From Lactobacillus amylovorus DSM 20531 (GTDB lineage Bacteria > Bacillota > Bacilli > Lactobacillales > Lactobacillaceae): DNA of 64,000 nucleotides. The DNA lies in contig NZ_CP017706.1 of assembly GCF_002706375.1 (NCBI RefSeq), positions 496,001 to 560,000 of the forward strand. Reading direction: 5' to 3'. Positions within the stretch are counted from its first letter, which is position 1; each line of letters starts with the position of its first letter. The notes under the pieces were generated by a model. The model made no database searches. It worked only from the letters and a program-made list of their open reading frames with translations, and was not told where the DNA came from. This document shows, piece by piece, positions 27,895 to 36,861 of this stretch. The translations under genes and the position numbers were made by a program.

Positions 27895-28497
27895 CTACCC
27901 CTCTTTTTTGATTTTATTTAATAATTGTTCTAGTTTACTTTCTAGTTCTTTTATTGTACCAGTATTTTCAATTACAAAATCAGCCAATTGTGTTTTTTTA
28001 GACAACGGCATTTGGCTATTAATCCGCATTCTGGCTTCTTTATCAGTTAAATTATTTCTTTGTTTTAATCGCTCTATTTGAATAGATTCTGGCAAAGTAA
28101 TTACCAACACACTATTGGCAATATGCTTCTTATCTAAGCCAGATTCAAAATAAACTGGTGCATCAAGGATAACCATATCTTCATTTTGATATGATGTTAT
28201 CTTTTGTACTGTTTTATCGAAAATTAGAGGATGAGTCAACTGATTTAGTTTATTTAGCGCACTTTTATTACTAAAAACTAATTGACCGAGCTTTTTACGG
28301 TTAATCGTCTGGTCAGAATTCAGATATTCTTCGCCAAAATTATCCTTAATTGCTTGCCAAGAAGCATTTTTTGGCTTCATTAAATCATGCGCTATTTCGT
28401 CACAGTCGACAATAGGAATATTTTGCTTTTTAAAAAATTGATCCGCGGTGCTTTTGCCTGTTGCAATTCCGCCAGTTAAAGCTAAAACGTATGTCAT
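27895..28497 (-). CDS. coaE: Dephospho-CoA kinase
   Basis: The last step of CoA synthesis, phosphorylation of the ribose 3'-OH. The P-loop is GGIATGKST (residues 9-17), DCDEIAHDL follows, and a lid with LKQRNNLTDKEARMRINSQ. The 200 residues are normal. It overlaps mutM by 4 bp and is 2 bp from nrdR, so it is part of the polA-mutM-coaE-nrdR-dnaB-dnaI run. Confidence 0.96.
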   Translation of the reverse strand: MTYVLALTGGIATGKSTADQFFKKQNIPIVDCDEIAHDLMKPKNASWQAIKDNFGEEYLNSDQTINRKKLGQLVFSNKSALNKLNQLTHPLIFDKTVQKITSYQNEDMVILDAPVYFESGLDKKHIANSVLVITLPESIQIERLKQRNNLTDKEARMRINSQMPLSKKTQLADFVIENTGTIKELESKLEQLLNKIKKEG

Positions 28498-29324
28498 TTA
28501 TAAATCACCTGACAATGAGGGCAAAAAGTGGTGCCCCTTCCTGAAACCTTAATCTTTTCCAAAGTCGTGCCACATCTAGGACATGCTTCACCGGCGTGGC
28601 CGTAAACTTGTAGCATTTCTTGGTAACCACCAACTTCGCCGTTTGCATCCAAATAGCTATGAACAGTTGTACCGCGCTTTTCTGTGGCAATTTTGATGGT
28701 TTCATTAATATTTTTACGCAGATCTTCTACTTTATTGGCAGGAATTTTGTTAGCCAAACTCAAGGGATGGATCTTGCTTTGCCACAAGGTTTCATCGACA
28801 TAAATGTTGCCTAAACCTGCAACAACAGTTTGATCGAGCAAGACATTTTTGATGTTCTTCTTTTTTCTCTTTAAGCTAGACAAAAAATACTGCTCACTAA
28901 ATTCCGGCGTATTGGGTTCAACGCCCAGTTTACCGATGCCAGTTGTTTGTCGCTCGGTTCCGGTCAAAACTAGCTGCATACGGCCAAATTTGCGCACATC
29001 GTTATAGCGCAAGGCAGTGCCGTCGGTAAAAATAAATTCTACGTGATCATGCTTGTCTTTAGGCGCTTCCGGCGTAGTTAAATGATACTTTCCTTCCATG
29101 CGTAAGTGCGACACAATTGTTAAATTATCATTCAAGCGAATCAATAAATACTTGGCATAGCGGTCGATGCGAATAATCTTTTTGCCTGGCAGTTCATTGA
29201 CAAACTTGTCATGGTCCGTCGCAACGATTTTTGGATACCACAGAATTACTTTTTCAATTGTCTTTCCTTTAATTAAAGGAGTTAAAGTTCTCCGAACAGT
29301 TTCAACTTCGGGCATTTCAGGCAT
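28494..29324 (-). CDS. mutM: Formamidopyrimidine-DNA glycosylase
   Basis: Removes 8-oxoguanine and ring-opened purines and nicks the strand. The catalytic N-terminal Pro2-Glu3 is present (MPEMPEVETVRR). The H2TH region around LDQTVVAGLGNIYVDE and a C-terminal zinc finger with CPRC and CPHC complete the 276-residue enzyme. It follows polA by 8 bp, a DNA-repair pairing kept in this group. Confidence 0.97.
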   Translation of the reverse strand: MPEMPEVETVRRTLTPLIKGKTIEKVILWYPKIVATDHDKFVNELPGKKIIRIDRYAKYLLIRLNDNLTIVSHLRMEGKYHLTTPEAPKDKHDHVEFIFTDGTALRYNDVRKFGRMQLVLTGTERQTTGIGKLGVEPNTPEFSEQYFLSSLKRKKKNIKNVLLDQTVVAGLGNIYVDETLWQSKIHPLSLANKIPANKVEDLRKNINETIKIATEKRGTTVHSYLDANGEVGGYQEMLQVYGHAGEACPRCGTTLEKIKVSGRGTTFCPHCQVIYK

Positions 29325-29332
29325 CTAATCAC

Positions 29333-31996
29333 CTACTTTGCATCGTACCAATTGTGGCCCCAACCAGAATCAGCAATTAGTGGCACATCAAGCTTAACTG
29401 CTGATTGCATTACTTCTGGCACAATCTTCTTGATTGTTTCAAGTTCATCTTTTGGCACATCAAAAATTAATTCGTCGTGCACCTGAACTACCATCTTGGT
29501 CTTGAGGTGCAATTCATCAAGCTTCTTTTGCATGTTAATCATGGCAATCTTGATGATATCAGCAGCTGAACCTTGGATTGGTGAGTTGATGGCGGTTCTT
29601 TCAGCAAAGGCACGCACGGTGTACTTCTTAGCGTGAATATCTGGCAAGTATCTGCGACGGTGCATAATTGTTTCGGCATAGCCTTTGTCACGCGCTTTTT
29701 GCACAGCCTTATCCATGTAATCCTTGATTTGAGGATATTGTTCGAAGTAGTTGTCGATAAATTCTTGGGCACGTTTTCTAGAAATGCCTAAGTTCTTGGA
29801 CAAACCGTAATCGGAAATACCATAAACGATACCGAAGTTAACAGCCTTAGCGTGACGACGCATCAGTGGCGTTACTTGATCTGGTGAATCCAAGTGGAAA
29901 ATCTTCATCGCGGTGTGTGAGTGAATATCGTATCCGGTCTTGAAGGCCTCTTGCATGTTTTGATCGCCAGAAACATGGGCCAAGACACGAAGCTCAACTT
30001 GTGAATAGTCGCAAGAGAAAATGTAGCCGTCTGGTTCACTTGGCACGAAGGCCTTTCTGATTTGCTTTCCTTCTTCAGTGCGGGTAGGGATATTTTGCAA
30101 GTTAGGATCCACACTAGAAAGTCGACCAGTTGCAGTAAAAGTCTGCAAGTAACGTGTGTGCACGCGGCCATCTGGTTGAATGACGTCAAGCAGACCCTTT
30201 ACATAGGTAGATTGAATCTTGGCAATTTGACGGTAATCCAAAATTTCACTAACGATTGGACTTTGCGTCTTTAATTGATCCAAGACTTCAACTGAAGTTG
30301 AGTAACCAGTTTTGGTCTTTTTGATGACTGGCAAACCAAGCTTTTCGAACAAAATGTGACCTAGTTGCTTAGGTGAATTCAAGTTGAACTTTTCACCGGC
30401 TTGGCTATAAATCTTGTCTTCGAGTTCCTTCAATTGAACGGCAAATTCATTTTGCAGTTGAATCAAGGTGCTGGCTTCAACCTTCATCCCGTTCATTTCC
30501 ATTCTGGCTAAAACGCACGCGGTTGGGATTTCGATCGTATCAAACAAGGCATCTTGTTCGTGGTCTTTGAGCTTTTCAAGCAGAGTCTTCTTGAGTGATT
30601 CAATGGCGTTGACCTTGGAAGCTAAGTGGTTGAATAATTCATCATCGTCATCAGGGATGTGTTCACTCTTACCTTTGCCGTAGACTTCAAGGTCGGTCTT
30701 AACGGAATAATCCCCATAAAGATGGGCAATTTCACCAAGATCGTTGGAGTTATTTTCATTATTGATCAAGTAGGATGCCAAAAGCATGTCGTAATCAAGG
30801 CCGTGAGTGTGAATGCCCAAACGATGTGCAGCAACCATTGTTCTCTTCAGGTCAAAGACGTTCTTCTGAATCTTTTCGTCTTCTAAGATGTGCTTGATAT
30901 TATCTTCTTCAAGCAATTCAACGTCTCTTGAAACGTAGATCTTGTCATTGATCTTCAAACTGAAGCCAACAAAAGGAGCTAGGTGATAGTTGGCACCAAG
31001 CATTTCTAAGTAAAATTCAATGGTATCAGCTTCAGTAGCTTTAACATCTTTAACGTTGTCGTCGTTTAAAACAGTGTATTCTACTTTTTCAACTTCGGTG
31101 CTATCTTGACCAGCACCTGAAGCATTTAGGTCAGTTAAGAACTTGCGGAAGTTCATCTTTTCGTAGAATTGACGCAGCTTTTCATAATCAACTGGCTGAC
31201 GTTTTATATCATCAATATCAATGGTGACTGGTGAATCACGGTCAATAGTTGCTAACTTTTTAGCTAAAAATGCTTTGTCCTTATCGTTGATCAAGTTTTC
31301 TTTCAGCTTGGACTTCTTCATTTCGTCGATATGATCGTAAATCCCTTCAACGGAACCGTATTTTTGAATCAAACGTGATGCAGTCTTAGGACCAACTTTA
31401 GTTACACCAGGGTAATTATCGGAATTATCCCCCATCAAAGCCTTCATATCAATGAATTCAGTTGGAGTGACGCCGTTAACTTCCTTCATATGTTCAGGTG
31501 TGTAGGCTTCAAGTTGAGAAACTCCAGATTTGGTCACTTCAACGGTAGTTTTGTCTGAAGCAAGTTGAGTTAAGTCACGGTCACCAGTCACAACTGTGGT
31601 AGTAAAGCCGTTCTTCTCACCTTTATCAACAAAAGTACCAATAATATCGTCGGCTTCATAATTCTTCAATTCATAAGTTTTAATACCCAAGTCATGCAGC
31701 ATTTCTTGAATATAAGGCATTTGTTCGAGCAACTCTTCTGGAGTTTTCGCACGTCCACCTTTATATTCTCCATACATGTTTGTTCTAAAAGTGACTTTTC
31801 CTGCATCAAAAGCTACCAAAATATGGGTTGGCTCAACGTCCTTCAAAAGGACATCAAGCATATTCTTAAAAGCATAAATGGCATTAGTGTGCAGGCCATC
31901 CGGACTCTTGAAAGATTCTAGTTGACGATAAAGAGCGTAAAAGGCTCTGAAAGCTACAGAGTTACCATCGATTAGAAGTAATTTTTTATCTGCCAT
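29333..31996 (-). CDS. polA: DNA polymerase I
   Basis: An 887-residue family A polymerase for Okazaki fragment processing and repair. The N-terminal 5'-nuclease (1-290) has the acidic clusters EADDI, DRDLTQL and GDNSDNYPGV. The middle 3'-5' exonuclease-like domain (about 310-475) lacks the first Asp-x-Glu metal motif (it reads EFYLEM), so proofreading is probably lost, as in Bacillus. The polymerase domain shows DYSQVELRVLAHVSGD (motif A), RRHAKAVNFGIVYG (motif B) and VHDELIFD (motif C). It borders the accessory polA-purD interval. Confidence 0.97.
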   Translation of the reverse strand: MADKKLLLIDGNSVAFRAFYALYRQLESFKSPDGLHTNAIYAFKNMLDVLLKDVEPTHILVAFDAGKVTFRTNMYGEYKGGRAKTPEELLEQMPYIQEMLHDLGIKTYELKNYEADDIIGTFVDKGEKNGFTTTVVTGDRDLTQLASDKTTVEVTKSGVSQLEAYTPEHMKEVNGVTPTEFIDMKALMGDNSDNYPGVTKVGPKTASRLIQKYGSVEGIYDHIDEMKKSKLKENLINDKDKAFLAKKLATIDRDSPVTIDIDDIKRQPVDYEKLRQFYEKMNFRKFLTDLNASGAGQDSTEVEKVEYTVLNDDNVKDVKATEADTIEFYLEMLGANYHLAPFVGFSLKINDKIYVSRDVELLEEDNIKHILEDEKIQKNVFDLKRTMVAAHRLGIHTHGLDYDMLLASYLINNENNSNDLGEIAHLYGDYSVKTDLEVYGKGKSEHIPDDDDELFNHLASKVNAIESLKKTLLEKLKDHEQDALFDTIEIPTACVLARMEMNGMKVEASTLIQLQNEFAVQLKELEDKIYSQAGEKFNLNSPKQLGHILFEKLGLPVIKKTKTGYSTSVEVLDQLKTQSPIVSEILDYRQIAKIQSTYVKGLLDVIQPDGRVHTRYLQTFTATGRLSSVDPNLQNIPTRTEEGKQIRKAFVPSEPDGYIFSCDYSQVELRVLAHVSGDQNMQEAFKTGYDIHSHTAMKIFHLDSPDQVTPLMRRHAKAVNFGIVYGISDYGLSKNLGISRKRAQEFIDNYFEQYPQIKDYMDKAVQKARDKGYAETIMHRRRYLPDIHAKKYTVRAFAERTAINSPIQGSAADIIKIAMINMQKKLDELHLKTKMVVQVHDELIFDVPKDELETIKKIVPEVMQSAVKLDVPLIADSGWGHNWYDAK

Positions 31997-32090
31997 TTTA
32001 TTCCCCTTTTATAAAAATTGTTCTCTATACTTACTTATCTATTTTACCAGTTTCAATAGCAATCTTTTAATAGGAAGTTTAATGGAAAAG

Positions 32091-32170
32091 AAAAAAGGCT
32101 TCACTTTTGTGGAGTCTTGATCATAAATCATTTTTATTACACTAAAACAGTCCCTTTATGTAGAGAACGT
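32091..32170. CRISPR. Two decayed type I-E-like CRISPR repeats next to polA
   Basis: The segment at 32091-32119 contains TTCACTTTTGTGGAG, and that at 32142-32170 contains TCCCTTTATGTAGAGAAC. Against the repeat core found near purD (TCCACTTACGTGGAGAAC) the first matches 12 of 15 positions and the second about 13 of 18. The spacing is 51 nt instead of the 61 nt of the purD-side pair, which would need a 10-nt deletion. They fall in the 327-bp gene-free stretch between polA and the small zinc-ribbon gene. The rest of that stretch holds small imperfect hairpins (near 32174-32200 and 32220-32236). Moderate evidence only. Confidence 0.45.
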
Positions 32171-32323
32171 CAAAAAAGCCGCCCTAAAATAGGACGACTT
32201 CAAAGCATTTAATTAATTAGACCTGAAAGAGGTCTATAACTATTAAAGCACAAAACTTTTTCCAGTCCATCAAATTTATAAAATAAAATTATGATCAGCA
32301 TCGGTAATATTGCACTCTTGAAC

Positions 32324-32554
32324 CTATAAATTGTTTACATCAATATCTTCAATTTTATAATTTATATATTTAAAATTTGGACCACACATGCTATTAAGTC
32401 CATTGCAATAAGGACAAATATCTTCTGCTATTGTTTCAAATTCTGGTACTCTCAGAAATTCTTTTCGAAAATATTTTTTATGACAGAATCCACATCTTTT
32501 AAATTCACTGTCTCCTTCAAATTTTTTGTAAAGATCGTCTTCACCTACAAGCAT
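32324..32554 (-). CDS. Small zinc-ribbon-like hypothetical protein
   Basis: A 76-residue protein if started at the ATG at 32554 (GAGAGGAA about 10 bp upstream). Two Cys pairs, CGFC near residue 21 and CPYC near residue 48, are spaced as in a zinc ribbon, with a Lys/Arg-rich knuckle between and a hydrophilic tail. No homologue recognised. It is isolated on the reverse strand, divergent from the SLAP-protein gene. Such proteins can bind nucleic acid or be subunits of larger complexes, but no role can be assigned. Confidence 0.6.
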   Translation of the reverse strand: MLVGEDDLYKKFEGDSEFKRCGFCHKKYFRKEFLRVPEFETIAEDICPYCNGLNSMCGPNFKYINYKIEDIDVNNL

Positions 32555-32801
32555 TTTTAGCAATTCCTCTCTCGATAGTTCTATATCTATGCAACTATTC
32601 TATCAATTTAAAATATATTCTTCGAAAAGTGTGCTCAATCTAAAGAAAAGACCCTATATACATTATGATTAAATAAAAATTTTAGGCATTAAAGTAATAA
32701 ATAGCTCCTTACTGCCTAAAATATAGTTATCTCATGATTCTCTATAAGTTATATAATTAGAATTATTAAAGCTATTAATAAGGAAAGAAGATAACAAGAG
32801 A

Positions 32802-34025
32802 ATGAATAAACTAGTAAAGTACTCTACAGCAGCACTACTCACTGCAGGTCTATTTGGCATGAACACTCAAACTACTAATGCTGCAACTAGCTACCGGAGA
32901 TTAACACACAATGCATATGCTTATAACTACAATGGCCAACGTGCAAACAAAAAGCTTTACCGTAAAGGTAGCAGAGTCAAAGTGATTGGAACTATCGAAC
33001 TAAATGGTAAAAAATACAACATCATTAGTGGTAATATCTACATCAAGACTTCAAATTTTGCTAAACACAGAAATAGTTCAGCACTAACTAACGGCTATGA
33101 AACGAGTTTGGTTCGTAATTCTTACGTGTACAATGCCCAAGGCCAACGTATTAAAGGCATGAAACTCCGTAAAGGTCGCAGTGTAACTTATTACGGCAAG
33201 CCGGTACGTATCAATGGCAAAAAGTATGTACAAATTGACGACAACCAATACATACGCTCAAACAATGTTTTATTAGCTTATGATGGTCCAATCAACTCAA
33301 ACACCAATAAGCGCATCAATTCAAATAATACAAGTACTTCCAACAGCAGTACTTCAACTAATTCACAGCAAAATACTACAAATAGCAGTTCATCAAGTAA
33401 CACTTCAAACACTGCTAATAGCAGCAGCTCTGCTACAAATGGCTCAAATAGCCAGTCGTCAAATACAAACAGTAATCAAATAGCATCTAGTTCTGAGCTT
33501 CCTACTGAAGATGACTATAAAGCCTTAAATGCTCTTCTTGATAAAGCTGCTTCTGCAGATGATGCAGATGAAGGAGCATCTTCATATGCTACACGCAAGC
33601 CTTTTGAAGACGCCACAAGCAAGGGCTGGGATTGTATGAATAATTACATGCTTTCTAAGAGTATACCTACTACATACACTAAGGCTGATTTGCAAAAGAT
33701 GATGTCTGATATTGAAAACACAATGAAAAACTTAGATGGCTACGGTAAAGAAGAAAACATGCCTGTAATTGTAGTTGAGGAGTCAATGCAAGGCCGAAAA
33801 ATAGATTTGACCCCTGAAGTAAGACAACAAGTACTGAGCTTTGTTAATAAATGGAGAGGCTCAACCGATGCCAAATTTGTAGACAACGATGAAAACATCC
33901 AATATACAGATCCCAATGGTAAAGTGCAAAAATCAGGGTTATGGGGCTTTGCCAGAGAAAAGGATGTACAAAATTTTCCTTGGTCACACAAAGACTCAAA
34001 TAAAACCACAAATTCAAGTAAATAA
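32802..34025 (+). CDS. Secreted surface protein with two SLAP-type repeats
   Basis: A 407-residue exported protein. The signal peptide (about 1-28) ends at Asn-Ala-Ala. Two bacterial SLAP domains follow (about 30-85 and 95-160; each with the pattern AYAYNYNGQRANKKLYRKG or VYNAQGQRIKG, then YYGKPVRINGKKYVQI), which bind cell-wall teichoic or secondary polymers. A low-complexity Ser/Asn/Thr linker (about 165-230) leads to a C-terminal domain of about 175 residues of unknown fold (EEDM/EESMQGRKIDLTPEVRQQV region). The SLAP repeats are at the N-terminus, unlike S-layer proteins where they are C-terminal. The C-terminal domain is likely the functional module, displayed on the wall. Confidence 0.85.
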   Translation: MNKLVKYSTAALLTAGLFGMNTQTTNAATSYRRLTHNAYAYNYNGQRANKKLYRKGSRVKVIGTIELNGKKYNIISGNIYIKTSNFAKHRNSSALTNGYETSLVRNSYVYNAQGQRIKGMKLRKGRSVTYYGKPVRINGKKYVQIDDNQYIRSNNVLLAYDGPINSNTNKRINSNNTSTSNSSTSTNSQQNTTNSSSSSNTSNTANSSSSATNGSNSQSSNTNSNQIASSSELPTEDDYKALNALLDKAASADDADEGASSYATRKPFEDATSKGWDCMNNYMLSKSIPTTYTKADLQKMMSDIENTMKNLDGYGKEENMPVIVVEESMQGRKIDLTPEVRQQVLSFVNKWRGSTDAKFVDNDENIQYTDPNGKVQKSGLWGFAREKDVQNFPWSHKDSNKTTNSSK

Positions 34026-34032
34026 TACAAAG

Positions 34033-34067
34033 AAAAGTCGCATGGATACTATATCCTACGGCTTTTT
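34033..34067 (+). terminator. Terminator after the SLAP-protein gene
   Basis: The interrupted stem AAAGTCG...GGATA cta TATCC...CGGCTTT is followed by TTTT, 8 bp after the stop. Confidence 0.65.
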
Positions 34068-34092
34068 AAAAAGGGAGGTTTGATAAACGTGA

Positions 34093-34521
34093 AGGTTCGA
34101 GCAGTGGCTAAGGGTCTGCCACTGCTCAGTTATCCCCATTTATCGCTGCTTCCAGTCCCGAGACGAACTTTGTAAAGCAGTTCTTAATCATTCTTTTTCT
34201 GTTTTCGAAAAAGACTTGCTAAAAGAGATTGAATCTCATAATACTGATTCACATGACCCATATTGGTGTCTATACTCTGCACTTTCTCACCAGCGTGGTC
34301 TTGTAAAAGAAGCAAACATTGGGAATATGAAAATCATTGATAAATTAGCACAAATTACTCATAAACATTTTTCAAATAAATCAACTTACGCACTCAGAGC
34401 ATATATTCAATTGATATGTATGATACTTAATATAAAAAGTACTAATGAACTCAGTGATTTAAATTCATCTCTCTTAGCATTCTCCAAGATAACTCAAAAT
34501 TTTCTAAAAACCCTAACATGA
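34093..34521 (+). pseudogene. Orphan reading frame, probable gene fragment
   Basis: The frame is open from 34093, after three stops, to the stop at 34519-34521. It gives about 142 residues, but there is no ATG, GTG or TTG before the TTG at 34216 and no ribosome-binding site there. The C-terminal 100 residues (KEIESHNTDSHDPYWCLYSAL, then a helix-rich part) look like real protein and lack low complexity. The GTG at 34090, behind GGGAGG, is in another frame and stops after 24 codons. This is best read as the 3' remnant of a gene that lost its 5' end. The perfect 9-bp inverted repeat GAGCAGTGG/CCACTGCTC at 34099-34127 lies at the break. Not recognised. Confidence 0.4.
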
Positions 34522-34557
34522 CCTTAACATTACTAATTCATATCATTCTGTATATGC

Positions 34558-34597
34558 AAAAAAGGACGATTTCCACTAAGGAATCGCCTTTTTTATT
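34558..34597 (+). terminator. Terminator
   Basis: The stem AAAAAGGaCGATTTCC/GGAATCGCCTTTTTT (one bulge) has a T run on the forward strand and lies 37 bp after the orphan frame. Confidence 0.75.
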
Positions 34598-34609
34598 GTA
34601 AATATATTT

Positions 34610-34771
34610 ATTTGTAATTCTCTTGAGTTAGATAAAAAATTGACGTCGTGAAGACTTTAAGCCATTGTTTGCTGTATTTACATTCCTCTTAGATTAGATA
34701 AAAAAGCAGCTTTTGCAAACGGCCTGTTTTTATCAGGATTTATTTACATTTCTCACGAGTTAAATGAAGAT
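34610..34771. CRISPR. Remnant CRISPR array, three 30-bp repeats, 66-bp period
   Basis: Three copies of a degenerate 30-mer start at 34610, 34676 and 34742, exactly 66 bp apart, leaving two unrelated 36-bp spacers (34640-34675 and 34706-34741). Copies share ATTTACATTTCTC..GAGTTAGATAAAAAA as approximate consensus; copies 1 and 2 differ mainly around positions 5-10 and 15-17, and copy 3 has decayed 3' bases. The AT-rich non-palindromic repeat starting ATTTAC and the 36-nt spacers are typical of type I-B (or III) arrays, not of type I-E or II-A. No cas genes are in the window. No further repeats occur at the expected -66 or +66 positions. Confidence 0.7.
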
Positions 34772-34925
34772 TTTAAACAAAACATTTGTTTTCTACTCAT
34801 AAAATTATATCAAAAGATATCAACTAAGAATAGTAGTTACAAGTAGAAATTTATCAATCTTATTTTTGATGTTTTTTATTAAAGTCTCTAATAAATTGTT
34901 TCAACTCATCATCAGGTTTAAACTC

Positions 34926-35288
34926 TCAACGCTTTATCTCACTACTAAACAAAAATTCATTAAATGGTGGAAGGCCCCAACGTGGATTACTGTATAAGAT
35001 TACTTCAATCTTAGCAACAGTGTCTATCGGTATAAATATGGTAACCATATTACCACTTCTCAGATGTCCTGTTTTATAATCCGTGTCATACCACTTTAAA
35101 GTTAGGCTATTACCTTTTCCAGTCAGATAAGGTTCATCTGCAAAGCCTTCATAAACTTTACCATCATTTGTAGTAATTCTAGCTTTTTGACCTAGAATAC
35201 TATACTTGTGTTTTGTAATTTCATCTGAATCTATAAATCGAGATTCGACTACTTCACCACTTAATCTATATCTAGTGAATATTGGCAT
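34926..35288 (-). CDS. Hypothetical protein, possible Sm-like fold, premature stop
   Basis: A 120-residue soluble protein. The segment GQKARITTNDGKVYEGFADE has the strand-turn-strand pattern with Gly-x-x-Tyr-x-Gly seen in Sm-like small barrels. That is inference from pattern only. After the TGA at 34926-34928 the same frame runs on for 21 sense codons (EFKPDDELKQFIRDF...) to a TAA at 34860-34862. The natural protein is therefore probably about 142 residues with a nonsense change (TGG or CGA to TGA). It lies 79 bp upstream-side of hsdS's end on the same strand, but is not clearly part of the R-M system. Confidence 0.55.
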   Translation of the reverse strand: MPIFTRYRLSGEVVESRFIDSDEITKHKYSILGQKARITTNDGKVYEGFADEPYLTGKGNSLTLKWYDTDYKTGHLRSGNMVTIFIPIDTVAKIEVILYSNPRWGLPPFNEFLFSSEIKR

Positions 35289-35367
35289 GGTACTGTTCCT
35301 ACTCTTTAGTTAGCTTTATCATATCAAAACAATACTACCTTTTTTAGACAATACTTTTCGATCCAAT

Positions 35368-36861
35368 CTATTTAGATAACTTGTCTATTGAATTTACAAT
35401 TTTTTCAATTTCAAAAACAATACGTTTTTGTTCATTTAACGGTGGAATTGGTATTAATATCCCCTTTAAATTTGTTTTATTAAACTTTTTCATTGTTGTC
35501 CCTGAAGCTATTTGCAATAACTCAAAATTACCTATTGGAGATTTAATAAAGTAATACAAAAACTTATTAAGTTTAGGATCAATCAGTTTAGTCATTATAG
35601 AATTAGGAGCTAATGTCATCGGCCTATTTAATTTAGGAACAATAAAACATTTCCCAATTGATCCAATATTGCTTAAGATCAATTCCCCTCCAAATAAATT
35701 TGAATTGTTCAAGAAATTATATCCATGTTCATCAGTATATGTCAGATTTTTACTAAAATGATTAGCAAAATCTGCTGTTTTTACCATAATAGCGTAATTT
35801 TCTGTTTTATATTTTCGTACGTTATCTCTAATAGCTGCAAAACTACCACTGGCAACTTCATCTGTAATCTTTTCCGCATAGTCTCCCAGTCTTATCCATT
35901 CCCAACTATCAGGAATATCAAACGGCTTTTCATCATCAGTAATTACAGGTAACTTTTGGCTCTTCTTAATCTTGCCTTCTTTGATTAATTCAGCTTTTTC
36001 ATTTTTAATCTTCTTGATTAATTCACTGGCTGGTTCATCATTAGGATCTTGCTTAATCAGCTTGCCTTCCATAGCATACTGCAAGACAGATTGTTTTAAT
36101 TTATCTTCAAATTCATTATCAATCTTTTGAAGACGATTATATGATTCAGCATATTCATCCACCAAAGGCATTAATTTTTCAATTTTGGCTACAATACGTT
36201 TTTGTTCTTCTAATGGTGGGAGTGGTATTACCATTTTTGCTAAAAAAGTTGTACCTACACGCGGCATTTTCATACCGTACATAGAATCATTAACAAGATC
36301 AACGAAATATGGTGAAAGCATAACATATCTTAAATACTGTGGAATCAAAGTATTAATATCAACTACATTAATTGGAAACATTTCAGTAGTTGTAAATCCA
36401 TCCGCTTTAGCAACTTCAACTTTTCGAAGATAAGGTCGCAATTTTCCATACAAGACTGCATTTTTAGAAAAATAGTATTTATTGCTTTTATAAATATCAG
36501 TAGACTTTTTTCTAACAATTGCTAAAAATCCTCCACCATCTTTACGAACATCCTTCATATCTACAACCCACGAATTATCAGGAATAGATGTCCCTTTTAC
36601 AGAATCAAAATTTCCAAATGTGGTAATTTGCTTTAGTCTTCCGTACGTCCAATTTTTTGGAATATCAAATGGCTTTTCCTCATCAGTAATTGCAGACAAT
36701 TTTCTACTTCTCTTAATTTTACCTTCTTCAATTAATTGATCTTTCTCATTTTCGATCTTCTTAAGCAATTCACTGGCAGGTTCATCATTAGGATCTTGCT
36801 TAACTAGCTTACCTTCCACTGCATATTGAAGAATTGAAGCTTTTAATTGTTCAGGAGTCAT
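35368..36861 (-). CDS. hsdS: Type I restriction-modification specificity subunit
   Basis: A 497-residue HsdS that determines the bipartite DNA target. Two target-recognition domains (about 75-225 and 325-480) are separated by helical spacers. The segment DPNDEPASELLKKIENEK near residues 22-39, with its following EEKPFDIP..W, is repeated at about 275-325 as DPNDEPASELIKKIKNEK. This gives the typical pseudo-two-fold layout. Each TRD ends with a PLPPLEEQKRIV / PIPPLNEQKRIV motif. It overlaps the hsdM stop by 1 bp (TAATG), so the two are translationally coupled. Target sequence unknown. Confidence 0.95.
   Translation of the reverse strand: MTPEQLKASILQYAVEGKLVKQDPNDEPASELLKKIENEKDQLIEEGKIKRSRKLSAITDEEKPFDIPKNWTYGRLKQITTFGNFDSVKGTSIPDNSWVVDMKDVRKDGGGFLAIVRKKSTDIYKSNKYYFSKNAVLYGKLRPYLRKVEVAKADGFTTTEMFPINVVDINTLIPQYLRYVMLSPYFVDLVNDSMYGMKMPRVGTTFLAKMVIPLPPLEEQKRIVAKIEKLMPLVDEYAESYNRLQKIDNEFEDKLKQSVLQYAMEGKLIKQDPNDEPASELIKKIKNEKAELIKEGKIKKSQKLPVITDDEKPFDIPDSWEWIRLGDYAEKITDEVASGSFAAIRDNVRKYKTENYAIMVKTADFANHFSKNLTYTDEHGYNFLNNSNLFGGELILSNIGSIGKCFIVPKLNRPMTLAPNSIMTKLIDPKLNKFLYYFIKSPIGNFELLQIASGTTMKKFNKTNLKGILIPIPPLNEQKRIVFEIEKIVNSIDKLSK

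Noticed and set aside
32174-32236. Terminators for polA or the small zinc-ribbon gene.
   Set aside because: The hairpins have mismatches and lack clear T runs in the right direction. They are noted only as weak hairpins.
34081-34162. A small peptide gene from GTG 34090 behind GGGAGG.
   Set aside because: Only 24 codons, spacing of 10 bp, a hairpin inside it, and no match in style to known leader or pheromone peptides.
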